DNA from: Afipia sp. GAS231
GTDB lineage: Bacteria > Pseudomonadota > Alphaproteobacteria > Rhizobiales > Xanthobacteraceae
Direction: 5' to 3'
DNA: 64,000 nucleotides
NCBI RefSeq assembly: GCF_900103365.1
Contig: NZ_LT629703.1
Span: 2,294,001-2,358,000 of the forward strand
This document shows, one piece after another, positions 15,526-24,302 of this stretch. The notes under the pieces are model-generated. The model worked only from the letters and a program-made list of their open reading frames with translations. It had not been told where the DNA came from and ran no database searches. A program made the translations under genes and the position numbers. How positions within the stretch are numbered: the first letter of the stretch is position 1; each line of letters begins with the position of its first letter.

Positions 15526-17280
15526 ATGCTGACGTGGACGTCGAAATATAAGCTTCGCCTTCTCGGGCCATTCAGCGTTGTGGACCCGGAAGGGCGCCGG
15601 ATTGTAATTTCCAGCCGCAAGGGCGCGGCGCTGCTTGCCATGCTTGCCGTTTCCAAGGACGGCGAGCGCGCCCGTGGCTGGCTCCAGACACAACTGTGGG
15701 GTAGCCGTGAGCCGAAGGAGGCCAACGGCAGCCTGCGGCGCGAGTTATCGGATTTGCGCCAGCGTCTCAATCGCCCGTCCTGGACGCCGCTGATCTGCGA
15801 GCGGGACCGGGTACGGCTCGACCTCAACATCGTCAGCATCGACATTTTCGAACCCGACGATGAGGCTGGCGCCCACGGAACCGGTCAGGCAGGCGAGTTC
15901 CTCGAGGGAATCGACATTCCCGGCGAGGAAGCCTTTGAAGACTGGTTGCGCGAGCAACGCACTCGCTTAGCTGAGAACCCTCCGGCCAAGGCCGCACCCG
16001 CACCGCAGCCAGCTCCGGCCGCCGCCAGTTCCAAGCCCAGCCCCACTTGGCCGGGACAGCGCGCCAGCGATGGCCCCTCGCTGGCGGTCCTGAGCTTTGC
16101 AAACCTGACGGGCAATCCGGACGACGCCTATTTCGCCGAGGGTTTCAAGCAGGAATTGATCAACCGCCTGTCACGCGTGCGGTGGCTGGCGGTGATCGCC
16201 GGCGACTCCGGTGAGCCGCGAGGTTCGACCATCACCAGCCACGAAGCGCGAGGACTGGACGCCAAATATTTCCTCGACGGCTCGATCCGGACCGCGGCAG
16301 ACCTGATGCGGATCGACGTCACGCTCTATGAGGGGGCGCGACTTCAGGCGGTCTGGTCCAAACGGATCGAGATCGCCCGATCGGTGATTGCGACGGCGTT
16401 CGACGAATGCCTGCAGGAGCTGGTGGCGCATCTCGGCGCCAAGATCGATCATGGCGAACGGTCAAGCGCGCGGGAACGGATGCCGTCGAACGCGAACGTC
16501 ACTGATCTGCTGTGGCGCGGCCGTTGGCACCTCAATCGCCTGCAGCACACGGATTCGGATCAAGCGCAGGAGCTGTTCGCCAAGGCGCTCGCACTCGATC
16601 CTGATTCCCCGGAAGCCCTGATCAACGTTACCCATGGACTGGCCTGGGCGATCTGGACCGGTCGAGAGTCGGGGGATCGGGTGCAGGAAATGCGGCGGCT
16701 CGCCCAGCGCTCGATGCGCGCCGATCCATCCGACGGCCGGGCCTACTGGCTTGCCGGCACGGCGGAGACGTGGTTGCGGCACATGCAACCCGCGCTGGAC
16801 CTGCTCTACCAGGCGGTCGAACTGACGCCGAGCCTCGCCATTGCGCACGCCCAGATCGGCTCGACCATGAACCTTTGCGGCAAGTCCGATCAGGCCGGCG
16901 GGCATCTCGAACTGGCGCGACGGCTCAGTCCGTTCGACGTGCACCTGTTCTTCGTTCTCGGCGAACTGGCCATGCGGTCCAGCCTGCTTGGCGAATACCG
17001 GGAAGCGATTGCCTATGCGGATCTGGCCATCGTTCGCCGGGATCAATATTGGTACGCCCATATGATCAAGATCGACGCACTTTTCAGGTTGGGCGAGACG
17101 CAGCAGGCCCAGGTGGCATTTGAAGAACTCCGGGCCGTCAGGCCGCGCTTTACCACCACGTATATTGACTGGATTCCATTTGAAGACCGCTCGGTGAACC
17201 ATCGGTTTGCCGAGTCAGTCGCTTCGGTCGCGGCGGGCCGCACCCGGCTCGCGGCCGAAGGCGACCATTCACGACATTGA
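15526..17280 (+). CDS. Winged-helix / TolB-like / TPR transcriptional regulator
   Basis: This 584-residue protein opens with a winged-helix DNA-binding domain of the OmpR/SARP kind (LRLLGPFSVVDPEGRRIVI and LWGSREPKEANGSLRRELSD; about residues 8-95). After a Pro/Ala-rich linker comes a TolB-like segment (SLAVLSFANLTGNPDDAYFA at about 185, then AKYFLDGSIR) as found next to such regulators and adenylate cyclases. The C-terminal half is made of TPR-like helices (ELFAKALALDPDSPEALINV, LDLLYQAVELTPSLAIAHAQ). No kinase or receiver domain is present, so it should act as a one-component regulator. It is divergent from the secreted operon and 34 nt upstream of the P450-DyP gene, so it may control both. 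Confidence 0.82.
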   Translation: MLTWTSKYKLRLLGPFSVVDPEGRRIVISSRKGAALLAMLAVSKDGERARGWLQTQLWGSREPKEANGSLRRELSDLRQRLNRPSWTPLICERDRVRLDLNIVSIDIFEPDDEAGAHGTGQAGEFLEGIDIPGEEAFEDWLREQRTRLAENPPAKAAPAPQPAPAAASSKPSPTWPGQRASDGPSLAVLSFANLTGNPDDAYFAEGFKQELINRLSRVRWLAVIAGDSGEPRGSTITSHEARGLDAKYFLDGSIRTAADLMRIDVTLYEGARLQAVWSKRIEIARSVIATAFDECLQELVAHLGAKIDHGERSSARERMPSNANVTDLLWRGRWHLNRLQHTDSDQAQELFAKALALDPDSPEALINVTHGLAWAIWTGRESGDRVQEMRRLAQRSMRADPSDGRAYWLAGTAETWLRHMQPALDLLYQAVELTPSLAIAHAQIGSTMNLCGKSDQAGGHLELARRLSPFDVHLFFVLGELAMRSSLLGEYREAIAYADLAIVRRDQYWYAHMIKIDALFRLGETQQAQVAFEELRAVRPRFTTTYIDWIPFEDRSVNHRFAESVASVAAGRTRLAAEGDHSRH

Positions 17281-17314
17281 AGCGCCGGGATTATTTCAGA
17301 ACGAAGGGGACGTT

Positions 17315-20300
17315 ATGGGGGACGCGAAGGCGGCAGGGGGACTATTCGCCGGGTGGACGCTGAAATACAGGATCGACGCGGCAGGGACGATATCCGTCGA
17401 CCAGACTGCATCCGACGACGATGCATTTGATTTTAACGACCTCGGCGCCGATCGATCCTGGTCGCCGTTCTTCCGGCGGCTTTGGCTGTGGTCGTTGCGG
17501 GTAGTGTTCGCTTTGTTCCGGATAGTGTGGCCGATCCCGAAGTTCGGCCGGCTGGTCATCATCACCCGCGACGCCGACGTGCGCGACGTGCTCAAGCAGC
17601 ATGACATTTTCCGCGTGCCCTATGGCCCGGAGATGAAGGAGCTCGGCGGCGGTGCCGCGACGTTCGTGCTTGGTCTCGAAGGTGCCGAGCAGCAGCGTCA
17701 ACACGAGCTCATTCGCGGCCTGATCGGCGAACAGGACGCGAAATGGCTGATCCAGCGGACACGGCAGATCGCCGATACGCTGCTCGATGCGTCCGAGGGG
17801 CGCATCGATGTCATGAAGGATCTCATCACCCGGGTAGCGTCCGAGACCTGCGCCGAATTCTTCGGGCTTGATGTCGACGACCGCGACGCCTTCGCCGAAT
17901 GGTCGATGTCGATTTCGGCAGTGCTGTTCGCCGATCCGTTCGGCAAACCCGCAACCCGCAAGCTCGCTCTTGCCGGGGCATCGCGCGTCCGATCCGTGAT
18001 CGATGCCGGCCTGGTCAGGCTTTCGATCAACCCCTCGCCTGCGCCGATCGAGGGACTGGGCAAGACGATCCTGCAACGTCTCCGCGACACCCACATTTCG
18101 GACGATGAGATCCGCGCCATCATGGTGGGCATGATCACCGGATTCATCCCGACCACGACGCTTGCGGCCGGCAACATCCTCGAGCAGCTGTTGCGGAAGC
18201 CGGACGGACTGGATGCGGTGGCCGCGGCAGCAAAGCAAGCCCGCAGCAGCGACGACCCGGCGGCGCGCGACCGGCTGGAGCAACTTCTGTTCGAGGCGGC
18301 ACGGTTAAATCCGGCGCTCAACCCCGGACAGTGGCGCTATGCCGCGCAGGACGGCATCGTGACCACAGCGGGTTCACACCGGATTGCCGCCGGATCGGTC
18401 TTGCTGGTCGCGACCGCCTCAGCGATGCGCGACCACCAGTCGAAGGGCTATGAACTGGTGTTCGGATCCGGCGTTCATGCCTGCCTTGGCAAGACGCTTG
18501 CGATGGCGCAGATCACCGAGATCTTCGAATCGCTGCTGTCCAGGGACGAGGTGCGCGTCAGAAAGGACGCGTTGGGAAAGATCTACCGGGTCGGCGTGTT
18601 TCCCCGCCGCCTCGACATGGAGTTCAAGCCTGCCTTTGGATCGCAAATCCAGAGCATGGTCACCGTGCTGGCTCCGCTCACTGAGAAGGCCGACCTCAAC
18701 GCGTGGCGTCACGCGATCGAAACTCTTGGCGCGCAGCCGCAGCCGAATATCCATGACGCACTCTGGCGCACGGACCTCATTCATTTCGCTTCGCTCAACG
18801 CCATCGATCTCGGGGATGCGAATGCCCCGGCGCCATACCTGCTGCTGGAAGTGAACGGCGACGGCAGTTGCGATGCGCTGATCGACGCGGTCGATGCTTC
18901 CGCAAGTCCATGGCTGCTCGGTCTGTTCCGCTCGGCCGCGAACGGTGACACGGCTCCCGTCGAGACCGGCACCGGGCCGGCGCTGGCCGAGTTGCTGAGA
19001 GCGAGCTCGATCGACCTCAAGGCGCGGCCATGGGGAAACACCGGGTTGTGCTTCTACGGCCTGCCCGGCCAGTCGATCGCAAGCATCCGGCAGCAGGAGG
19101 AACTGGCGAAATTCTGCCGCGATGCCGTCGGCTACTTCGTCCAGATTCACGCTGGCCTCGGCAGCCATGCCACGACCGCCCTGCAATTCGTTCGCCGCCT
19201 CATCCATGGCGATTCTGAACTGAGCGGAATGGGTGATCCAACCATGAAGGCGCTGGTGGCACGCGGCCCCGCATTCCAGCGCTATCTGGTGATCCCAAGC
19301 CGTCAGGAACCGCAGACACTCTGCTGGACGCGGCCGGACAGCCGTCTCGCCGCGGTGCTTTCCTCGCCGACGCTGCGCCCGATCTACATCCTGCTGGCGG
19401 TGATCGCCGTGATCGTCAGCGTATTGTGTTTCAAGTGGTACGACTTCTCCCTGTCCTTTGCAGCGGCGGACCTTCTGACCACCGCTGGGCAATGCGCCAT
19501 CGCGCTGGTGGCCGGATGCATCGGCACCGCTACGCTGGTGGGCCTCATCGTCGGCGCATTCGCAGCACGACTGCATTGGGCCGACGTTAACGACAGGCCG
19601 GAAGATCTCGACCCCGATCTCGCCAAGGTTCGCGAGATCGCGAAACGCGAGAACGATCCCAACTGCGAGCAAAATCATTTTCTGTCGGTTTCGCCGCTCA
19701 AACCCGGCTGGTTCCGGAAACTCACGCTCGGTGTCGCGCTGTGGGCAATCGAACTCGTCGTCGCCAGAGCCTTCCGTCCCGGCTATATCGTCAACATGGG
19801 GACAATACATTTCGCGCGCTGGTTCCGGCCGCCGGGATCGGAACGCCTGGTATTTCTCTCCAACTACGACGGCAGCTGGGAGAGTTATCTCGAGGATTTC
19901 ATCACCAAGGCCTATCTGGGCCAGAACGCGGCCTGGAGCAATGCCGTCGGTTTTCCGCGCACCAAATGGCTGACCGAGGACGGCGCGCAGGATGGCGATC
20001 GCTTCAAGCGCTGGGTGCGCCGCCAACAGCTGCCGTCGCAATTCTGGTTCCACCACTTCTCGCATCTCACCGCCGATCAGATACGCAACAACGCGGTGAT
20101 CTCCTGGGAATTGGCGCGGGCGACCACGGACTCGCAGGCCCGCGCCTGGCTCAGCTATTTCGGCTCGATGCCGAAGACCGACACCGTGATCGAGACGCAG
20201 GAGGTGCAGTCCGTGGTGTTCCGCGGCTTCAAGCGGCTTCCTTTCATGAAGTTCGCGGCCATCCGCCTGCCCGACGATCGCGAGATCTGCGTCAAGTGGC

Positions 20301-21838
20301 TGACGTCGCTGGTGCCCGTCATCAATCCGCATAAACGCCGTGACCTCGCAGCGGAGCTCGGTCCTCTTGCGGTCACGTTCGGCGACCGGCCGCTGACCGG
20401 TGAAGGGGAGCATTCGGCAACCTGCGTCGCCTTTACCGCGGCGGGCCTGTCCTACCTCGGACTTCCGGACTGCGACGACGAAACCGGCTCGGTGGCGACA
20501 TTCCCTGCCGCGTTCAATCTTGGAATGTCGTCGCGACAACGCATTCTCGGCGACTATGCCGACTCCGAACCGTCGTCATGGCGCTGGTCGGATGCCGTCA
20601 GCGACAAGGCGGTTCACGTCGCACTTCTTGTGTATGGAAAATCGCAGGCCGATTGCGACAGCCTGTTCGGTCTGCATCGCTCGAAGCTGGCCGGCGCAGG
20701 TCTTGCAGTCACCGAACTCAACACCCAGCCTACCGACAAGGGTATCAACTACGAGCACTTCGGCTTCCGCGACGGCATCTCGCAGCCGGTGATCAGCGGC
20801 ACCCAGCGTTTTGCACGCGGCGCATCTCCCCGTGACATCATGGCGCCGGGCGAGTTCCTGCTCGGCTACAAGAGCAACCAGGGCTATTACCCGCCGACGC
20901 CTGTGGTCGCCCGCGAGAGTGACACCGGCAACCGGCTGGGATCCGTTCCGGCACCGGAAGACACCCGCTTCTCTGCCTTTCAGGATCCGCGCCCGCAGGC
21001 GCGCGACTTCGGACGGAACGGCAGCTTCCTGGCGATCCGGCAACTCGAACAGCACGTCGACAAGTTCCATGACTATGCCGAGCGTTGCGCCGAGAATTTG
21101 GTGGATGAGACGATGGGCCTGCTGCCGGATCTGATTGGCGGGCCGGTCACGTGGGATTGGGTCGAAGCCAAAATGATGGGGCGCTGGCATGACGGCGTGC
21201 CGCTGATCGACCGTCCGGTCGGACCCGCTCCGCCTGATGACGCCGCCAACACGGATGCCGGCGAAGCCGAGCGGGCCGACCCGCCCGACCGGCAAGCTCG
21301 CCATGAGAAGCGCATGCGGACGGATACCGACCTTAACTTCGGGGTCGATGACCCCCAGGGTCTCTTTTGTCCGTTCGGCGCACATATCCGCCGAACTAAT
21401 CCGCGTGGCAGCCTGGCGCCGGGAGACGACTCGCAACTGATGATCACCAACCGGCATCGTCTTTTGCGGCGTGGCAGATCCTATCAGCAGGAAGGCGAAA
21501 AGGGACTTCTGTTCATCGGCCTGTGCGCCGATCTCGAGCGCCAGTTCGAGTTCATCCAGCAGTCGTGGCTGGGCTCTACCAGCTTTGCCGGGCTGACCAA
21601 CGAACCGGACCCGATCATGTCGGTGAAGCCGCCGGGTGCATCCACGCGATTCACGATACCGACCTCGGCCGGTTCGTTGTCGCTACCGGGGGCCGAGAGC
21701 TTTGTGACGGTTCACGGTGGAGGCTATTTCTTCCTGCCCAGCCGGTCCGCGCTGATGTTCCTGGCGGAGTTCACCCAGCTTTGCCTCTCCAATCGAAAGC
21801 CGGCAAGCAGCGACACTGAGGTTCATGAAACCACATAG
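17315..21838 (+). CDS. Cytochrome P450 / membrane / DyP-type peroxidase fusion
   Basis: The 1,507-residue protein begins with a cytochrome P450: ExxR at 327-330 (FEAARLNP) and the haem-thiolate loop FGSGVHACLG with Cys390. Two membrane helices lie near 688-710 and 727-750. The C-terminal part is a DyP-type peroxidase: GFRDG at 1150-1154, followed by SQP, and the proximal haem ligand His1357 in GAHIRRTNPR. Between these, two segments resemble each other (LIHFASLN...LLLEVNGDG near 488-515; TIHFARWF...FLSNYDGS near 830-855), suggesting a duplicated ferredoxin-like module. A short Gln/Asp/Pro-rich insert (about 1310-1340) precedes the haem His. The ATG at 17315 has AAGGGG upstream. Two haem enzymes in one chain recall fungal peroxidase-P450 oxylipin synthases, but the peroxidase family differs; substrate unknown. 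Confidence 0.82.
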   Translation: MGDAKAAGGLFAGWTLKYRIDAAGTISVDQTASDDDAFDFNDLGADRSWSPFFRRLWLWSLRVVFALFRIVWPIPKFGRLVIITRDADVRDVLKQHDIFRVPYGPEMKELGGGAATFVLGLEGAEQQRQHELIRGLIGEQDAKWLIQRTRQIADTLLDASEGRIDVMKDLITRVASETCAEFFGLDVDDRDAFAEWSMSISAVLFADPFGKPATRKLALAGASRVRSVIDAGLVRLSINPSPAPIEGLGKTILQRLRDTHISDDEIRAIMVGMITGFIPTTTLAAGNILEQLLRKPDGLDAVAAAAKQARSSDDPAARDRLEQLLFEAARLNPALNPGQWRYAAQDGIVTTAGSHRIAAGSVLLVATASAMRDHQSKGYELVFGSGVHACLGKTLAMAQITEIFESLLSRDEVRVRKDALGKIYRVGVFPRRLDMEFKPAFGSQIQSMVTVLAPLTEKADLNAWRHAIETLGAQPQPNIHDALWRTDLIHFASLNAIDLGDANAPAPYLLLEVNGDGSCDALIDAVDASASPWLLGLFRSAANGDTAPVETGTGPALAELLRASSIDLKARPWGNTGLCFYGLPGQSIASIRQQEELAKFCRDAVGYFVQIHAGLGSHATTALQFVRRLIHGDSELSGMGDPTMKALVARGPAFQRYLVIPSRQEPQTLCWTRPDSRLAAVLSSPTLRPIYILLAVIAVIVSVLCFKWYDFSLSFAAADLLTTAGQCAIALVAGCIGTATLVGLIVGAFAARLHWADVNDRPEDLDPDLAKVREIAKRENDPNCEQNHFLSVSPLKPGWFRKLTLGVALWAIELVVARAFRPGYIVNMGTIHFARWFRPPGSERLVFLSNYDGSWESYLEDFITKAYLGQNAAWSNAVGFPRTKWLTEDGAQDGDRFKRWVRRQQLPSQFWFHHFSHLTADQIRNNAVISWELARATTDSQARAWLSYFGSMPKTDTVIETQEVQSVVFRGFKRLPFMKFAAIRLPDDREICVKWLTSLVPVINPHKRRDLAAELGPLAVTFGDRPLTGEGEHSATCVAFTAAGLSYLGLPDCDDETGSVATFPAAFNLGMSSRQRILGDYADSEPSSWRWSDAVSDKAVHVALLVYGKSQADCDSLFGLHRSKLAGAGLAVTELNTQPTDKGINYEHFGFRDGISQPVISGTQRFARGASPRDIMAPGEFLLGYKSNQGYYPPTPVVARESDTGNRLGSVPAPEDTRFSAFQDPRPQARDFGRNGSFLAIRQLEQHVDKFHDYAERCAENLVDETMGLLPDLIGGPVTWDWVEAKMMGRWHDGVPLIDRPVGPAPPDDAANTDAGEAERADPPDRQARHEKRMRTDTDLNFGVDDPQGLFCPFGAHIRRTNPRGSLAPGDDSQLMITNRHRLLRRGRSYQQEGEKGLLFIGLCADLERQFEFIQQSWLGSTSFAGLTNEPDPIMSVKPPGASTRFTIPTSAGSLSLPGAESFVTVHGGGYFFLPSRSALMFLAEFTQLCLSNRKPASSDTEVHETT

Positions 21839-21858
21839 AGCCGGATGGCGATTTCGGC

Positions 21859-22446
21859 TCACGTCGCTTCCTGCAGGCGCCGGATCAGCCGGCGATGCTC
21901 ACGGCATCCGGCAAGGCCGGGAAAGGTCAACAGCACGGCCGGCGTAGCGTCGGCGCCCGCCAGCACCAGGCGATCGACATGCAGACCGGGGTGCGAACCG
22001 CCGGCGGCGCGAAGCAGCATGTCGAGCTTGCCGTTCAACAGCTCGGCGAGATCGTCGGTGAGCTTCAGCATCACCGCGTCGTTGCCGACAGCGGCCTGAC
22101 GCAGTTTGCGCGCCGCGGCGGTGGCCGGCTTCAGCAGCCGCGGCGCGACGCCCAACCGCAACTTGCGCCCGCGCAGCGCCGGCGCCGACTTTTCCGTCGC
22201 CCTGGAAATCAGATCGAAGGCCGAGGTAATCGACGGCAGATAGGCTTCGCCTTCCTCGGTCAGGATCAGGCTGCGCGGCAGCCGCCGGAACAGCGTGATG
22301 CCGAGCACGCCCTCGAGCGACTTCACCTGCTGGCTCACAGCGCCCGGCGTCACGCTAAGTTCGTCGGCGGCGCGCGTAAAACTCAGATGGCGCGCAGCCG
22401 CCTCGAAGGCGCGCAGGCCGTTGAGGGGTGGCAGTCGGTAACTCAT
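21859..22446 (-). CDS. Short LysR-family regulator
   Basis: The product has a normal LysR winged-helix domain (LPPLNGLRAFEAAARHLSFT, RAADELSVTPGAVSQQVKSL) of the GcvA subgroup but is only 195 residues, against about 300 for the family. Part of the first effector-binding lobe is present (LRLGVAPRLLKPATAAARKL); most of the second lobe is missing. The stop lies 21 bp from the end of the convergent P450-DyP gene, and no continuation of the domain was seen in another frame. The ATG at 22446 gives the family N terminus. It may be a truncated gene or a naturally short form. Its likely targets are the divergent genes from 22595 on. Confidence 0.75.
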   Translation of the reverse strand: MSYRLPPLNGLRAFEAAARHLSFTRAADELSVTPGAVSQQVKSLEGVLGITLFRRLPRSLILTEEGEAYLPSITSAFDLISRATEKSAPALRGRKLRLGVAPRLLKPATAAARKLRQAAVGNDAVMLKLTDDLAELLNGKLDMLLRAAGGSHPGLHVDRLVLAGADATPAVLLTFPGLAGCREHRRLIRRLQEAT

Positions 22447-22594
22447 GTTGGTTCCGGATATTAGGCCGTTTCGTCGACTGTCATGCATTAGATTTTCTGG
22501 GTCAATCGCTTAAATTATCTCGTTTGCCGCCGTGGCGCCGCCGGCAATATCCTGATCGGAAAAATGCTCAGCATCACAGCGCTGGAAAGATCCC

Positions 22595-23095
22595 ATGACA
22601 AACGTACTCGACGACTACATGGTCGATGTCAGACTGTCGCTGCTGGATAAGACGCGGATCCAGGCCCAGGTGCTGGTACCGCTGCTGCGAGCCCTGCGCG
22701 CCGAACTCGGCCAGGAAAAAGCCGATGCGATCGCGCGGCAAGCCTTGCGCGACTGGTCGCAGCAGTTGTTCGCGATCGGCGACAGCCTCGAGGGCAGCCC
22801 GCGGCGCAAATGGGCGGCGATGCACACCGCGCTGGCCGACGTCACCGAGCGCGAGGTGACGGTGGAGATGGTCAGGCACGATGAGGAAGCGCTGGAATTC
22901 GATGTCACGCATTGCCGATTCGCGGCGTTCTTTCGCGCACTCGGCGAGCCCGAGCTCGGCGCATTGCTGGTCTGCGCGACCGATTTCGATATCGTCCAGG
23001 CTGCCGGCGGCGAAGTCAGCCTCGCGCGTGAGCAGACCCTGATGCAGGGCGCCCCGAGCTGCACGTTTCGCTATGGCTTCGCGCCGCGGTCGTGA
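22595..23095 (+). CDS. ATC hydrolase-like protein
   Basis: The 166-residue product resembles the L-2-amino-thiazoline-4-carboxylic acid hydrolase family. The C-terminal block (TLMQGAPSCTFRYGF) is typical, and the central Cys after the strand EFDVTHCRFA matches the conserved region. It is expected to be cytoplasmic; no signal peptide is seen. Members of this family are often annotated only by homology, and the true substrate in most bacteria is unknown, so the name gives the fold rather than a proven reaction. It is divergent from the short LysR gene and is followed after about 100 nt by the genes at 23199-25761. Confidence 0.7.
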   Translation: MTNVLDDYMVDVRLSLLDKTRIQAQVLVPLLRALRAELGQEKADAIARQALRDWSQQLFAIGDSLEGSPRRKWAAMHTALADVTEREVTVEMVRHDEEALEFDVTHCRFAAFFRALGEPELGALLVCATDFDIVQAAGGEVSLAREQTLMQGAPSCTFRYGFAPRS

Positions 23096-23198
23096 ACGGC
23101 GACCGGACGCCACCCTGCCCTTGCATTCAACTCCCGCCCCATTACTCTCCGCCTCCCAGAATGGCGAAAAACGCCACGGTTGACCGGGAGCGAAGACG

Positions 23199-24302
23199 TT
23201 GGCGCTGAGCAAGGGCGATGATTACCCGATCCACCAGACACCGGAGCCGGTGGCCTATGCGGGGACCGACCGCAATTTCTACGACCGCTATTTCTTCAAC
23301 GGCTACTCGACGGAGCCCGGAAACACCGCGTTCTTCGCGGCGGCGTTCGGCGTCTATCCGCATCTGAACATCGCGGATGCCGCCTTTGTCGTGGTCCGCA
23401 ACGGCGTCGAGACCGCGCTGCATGCCTCGCGCTGCCTCAACATGGAGCGGATGGACCTCGCCGTCGGCCCTATCACGATCGAGGTCGTCGAGCCCCTGCA
23501 CAAATTGCGCGTGATCGTCGATGCACCGGACCATGGCCTATCCGCCGATATCGTGTTCACCGGCCGCAGCGCGCCGATCGAGGAGCCGCGCTTCATCCGG
23601 CGGATCGGCCCGCGCACGCTGATGGACTATACCAGGCTGACGCAGAACGGGCGTTATCAAGGCTGGATCGAACTCGACGGCGTTCGCGAACAGGTCGACG
23701 GTTTCGTCGGCACCCGCGACCGCTCGTGGGGCGTTCGCCCCGTCGGCGTTCGCGATCCGCAGGCGCTGGCGCCGGCGGCGCCGCCGCAATTCTTCTGGCT
23801 GTGGTCGCCGACCAATTTCGAGAACGCCAGTCTGTTTTTCCATTCCAACGACGACGCAGCCGGCCTGCCCTGGAACCGGCGTGCGGTCTGGGCGCCCGAC
23901 AATGCTCCGCTGCGCGAGATCGAACACGCCACCGCACTGGTGAACTGGAAATCCGGGACGCGGCACGCGACATCGGCCACCGTCACGCTGGGGGAAGGTT
24001 CGCAACGGTTAGAAGCGACGTTCACGCCGGTCTACAATTTTTTCATGCTCGGCCTCGGCTATGGCCATCCCAATTGGGCGCATGGGCTCAACCATCGCGA
24101 CCTCGCGGTCGAACGCGAAGACATCGTGCTTGATGATGTCGACGTGCGGCAACAACAACATCTACACATTCAGGCGCTGTGCGAGGTGAGCTGCCGCGAT
24201 GCGCAAGGCCGCGTCCATCGCGGGCGCGGCGTGCTGGAGCAACTGGCGCTCGGCCCGCATGCGCCTTCCGGGTTCAAGTCCACGCTGGACTTCGCCCCAT
24301 GA
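23199..24302 (+). CDS. Conserved hypothetical protein, possibly CrtC/AttH-like
   Basis: I do not firmly recognise this 367-residue protein. It is rich in predicted strands, with many Trp/Tyr/Phe/Asp residues (ENLxNARNF-like DRNFYDRYFFNGY at the N terminus, GFVGTRDRSWGVRPVG near the middle, LGYGHPNWAHG near the end). The GxRDRSWG-type loop recalls CrtC/AttH-like lipocalin-fold proteins such as hydroxyneurosporene dehydratase relatives. The TTG start has GGGAG upstream at good distance. Its stop overlaps the next start in ATGA, so it is co-translated with the phosphotransferase. Function unknown; the context suggests catabolism or modification of a hydrophobic small molecule. Confidence 0.6.
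   Translation: MALSKGDDYPIHQTPEPVAYAGTDRNFYDRYFFNGYSTEPGNTAFFAAAFGVYPHLNIADAAFVVVRNGVETALHASRCLNMERMDLAVGPITIEVVEPLHKLRVIVDAPDHGLSADIVFTGRSAPIEEPRFIRRIGPRTLMDYTRLTQNGRYQGWIELDGVREQVDGFVGTRDRSWGVRPVGVRDPQALAPAAPPQFFWLWSPTNFENASLFFHSNDDAAGLPWNRRAVWAPDNAPLREIEHATALVNWKSGTRHATSATVTLGEGSQRLEATFTPVYNFFMLGLGYGHPNWAHGLNHRDLAVEREDIVLDDVDVRQQQHLHIQALCEVSCRDAQGRVHRGRGVLEQLALGPHAPSGFKSTLDFAP

Noticed and set aside
18419..20539. Minus-strand ORF of 706 codons inside the P450-DyP gene
   Set aside because: Antisense shadow of a strongly coding frame; it shows no family motif and no ribosome-binding site.
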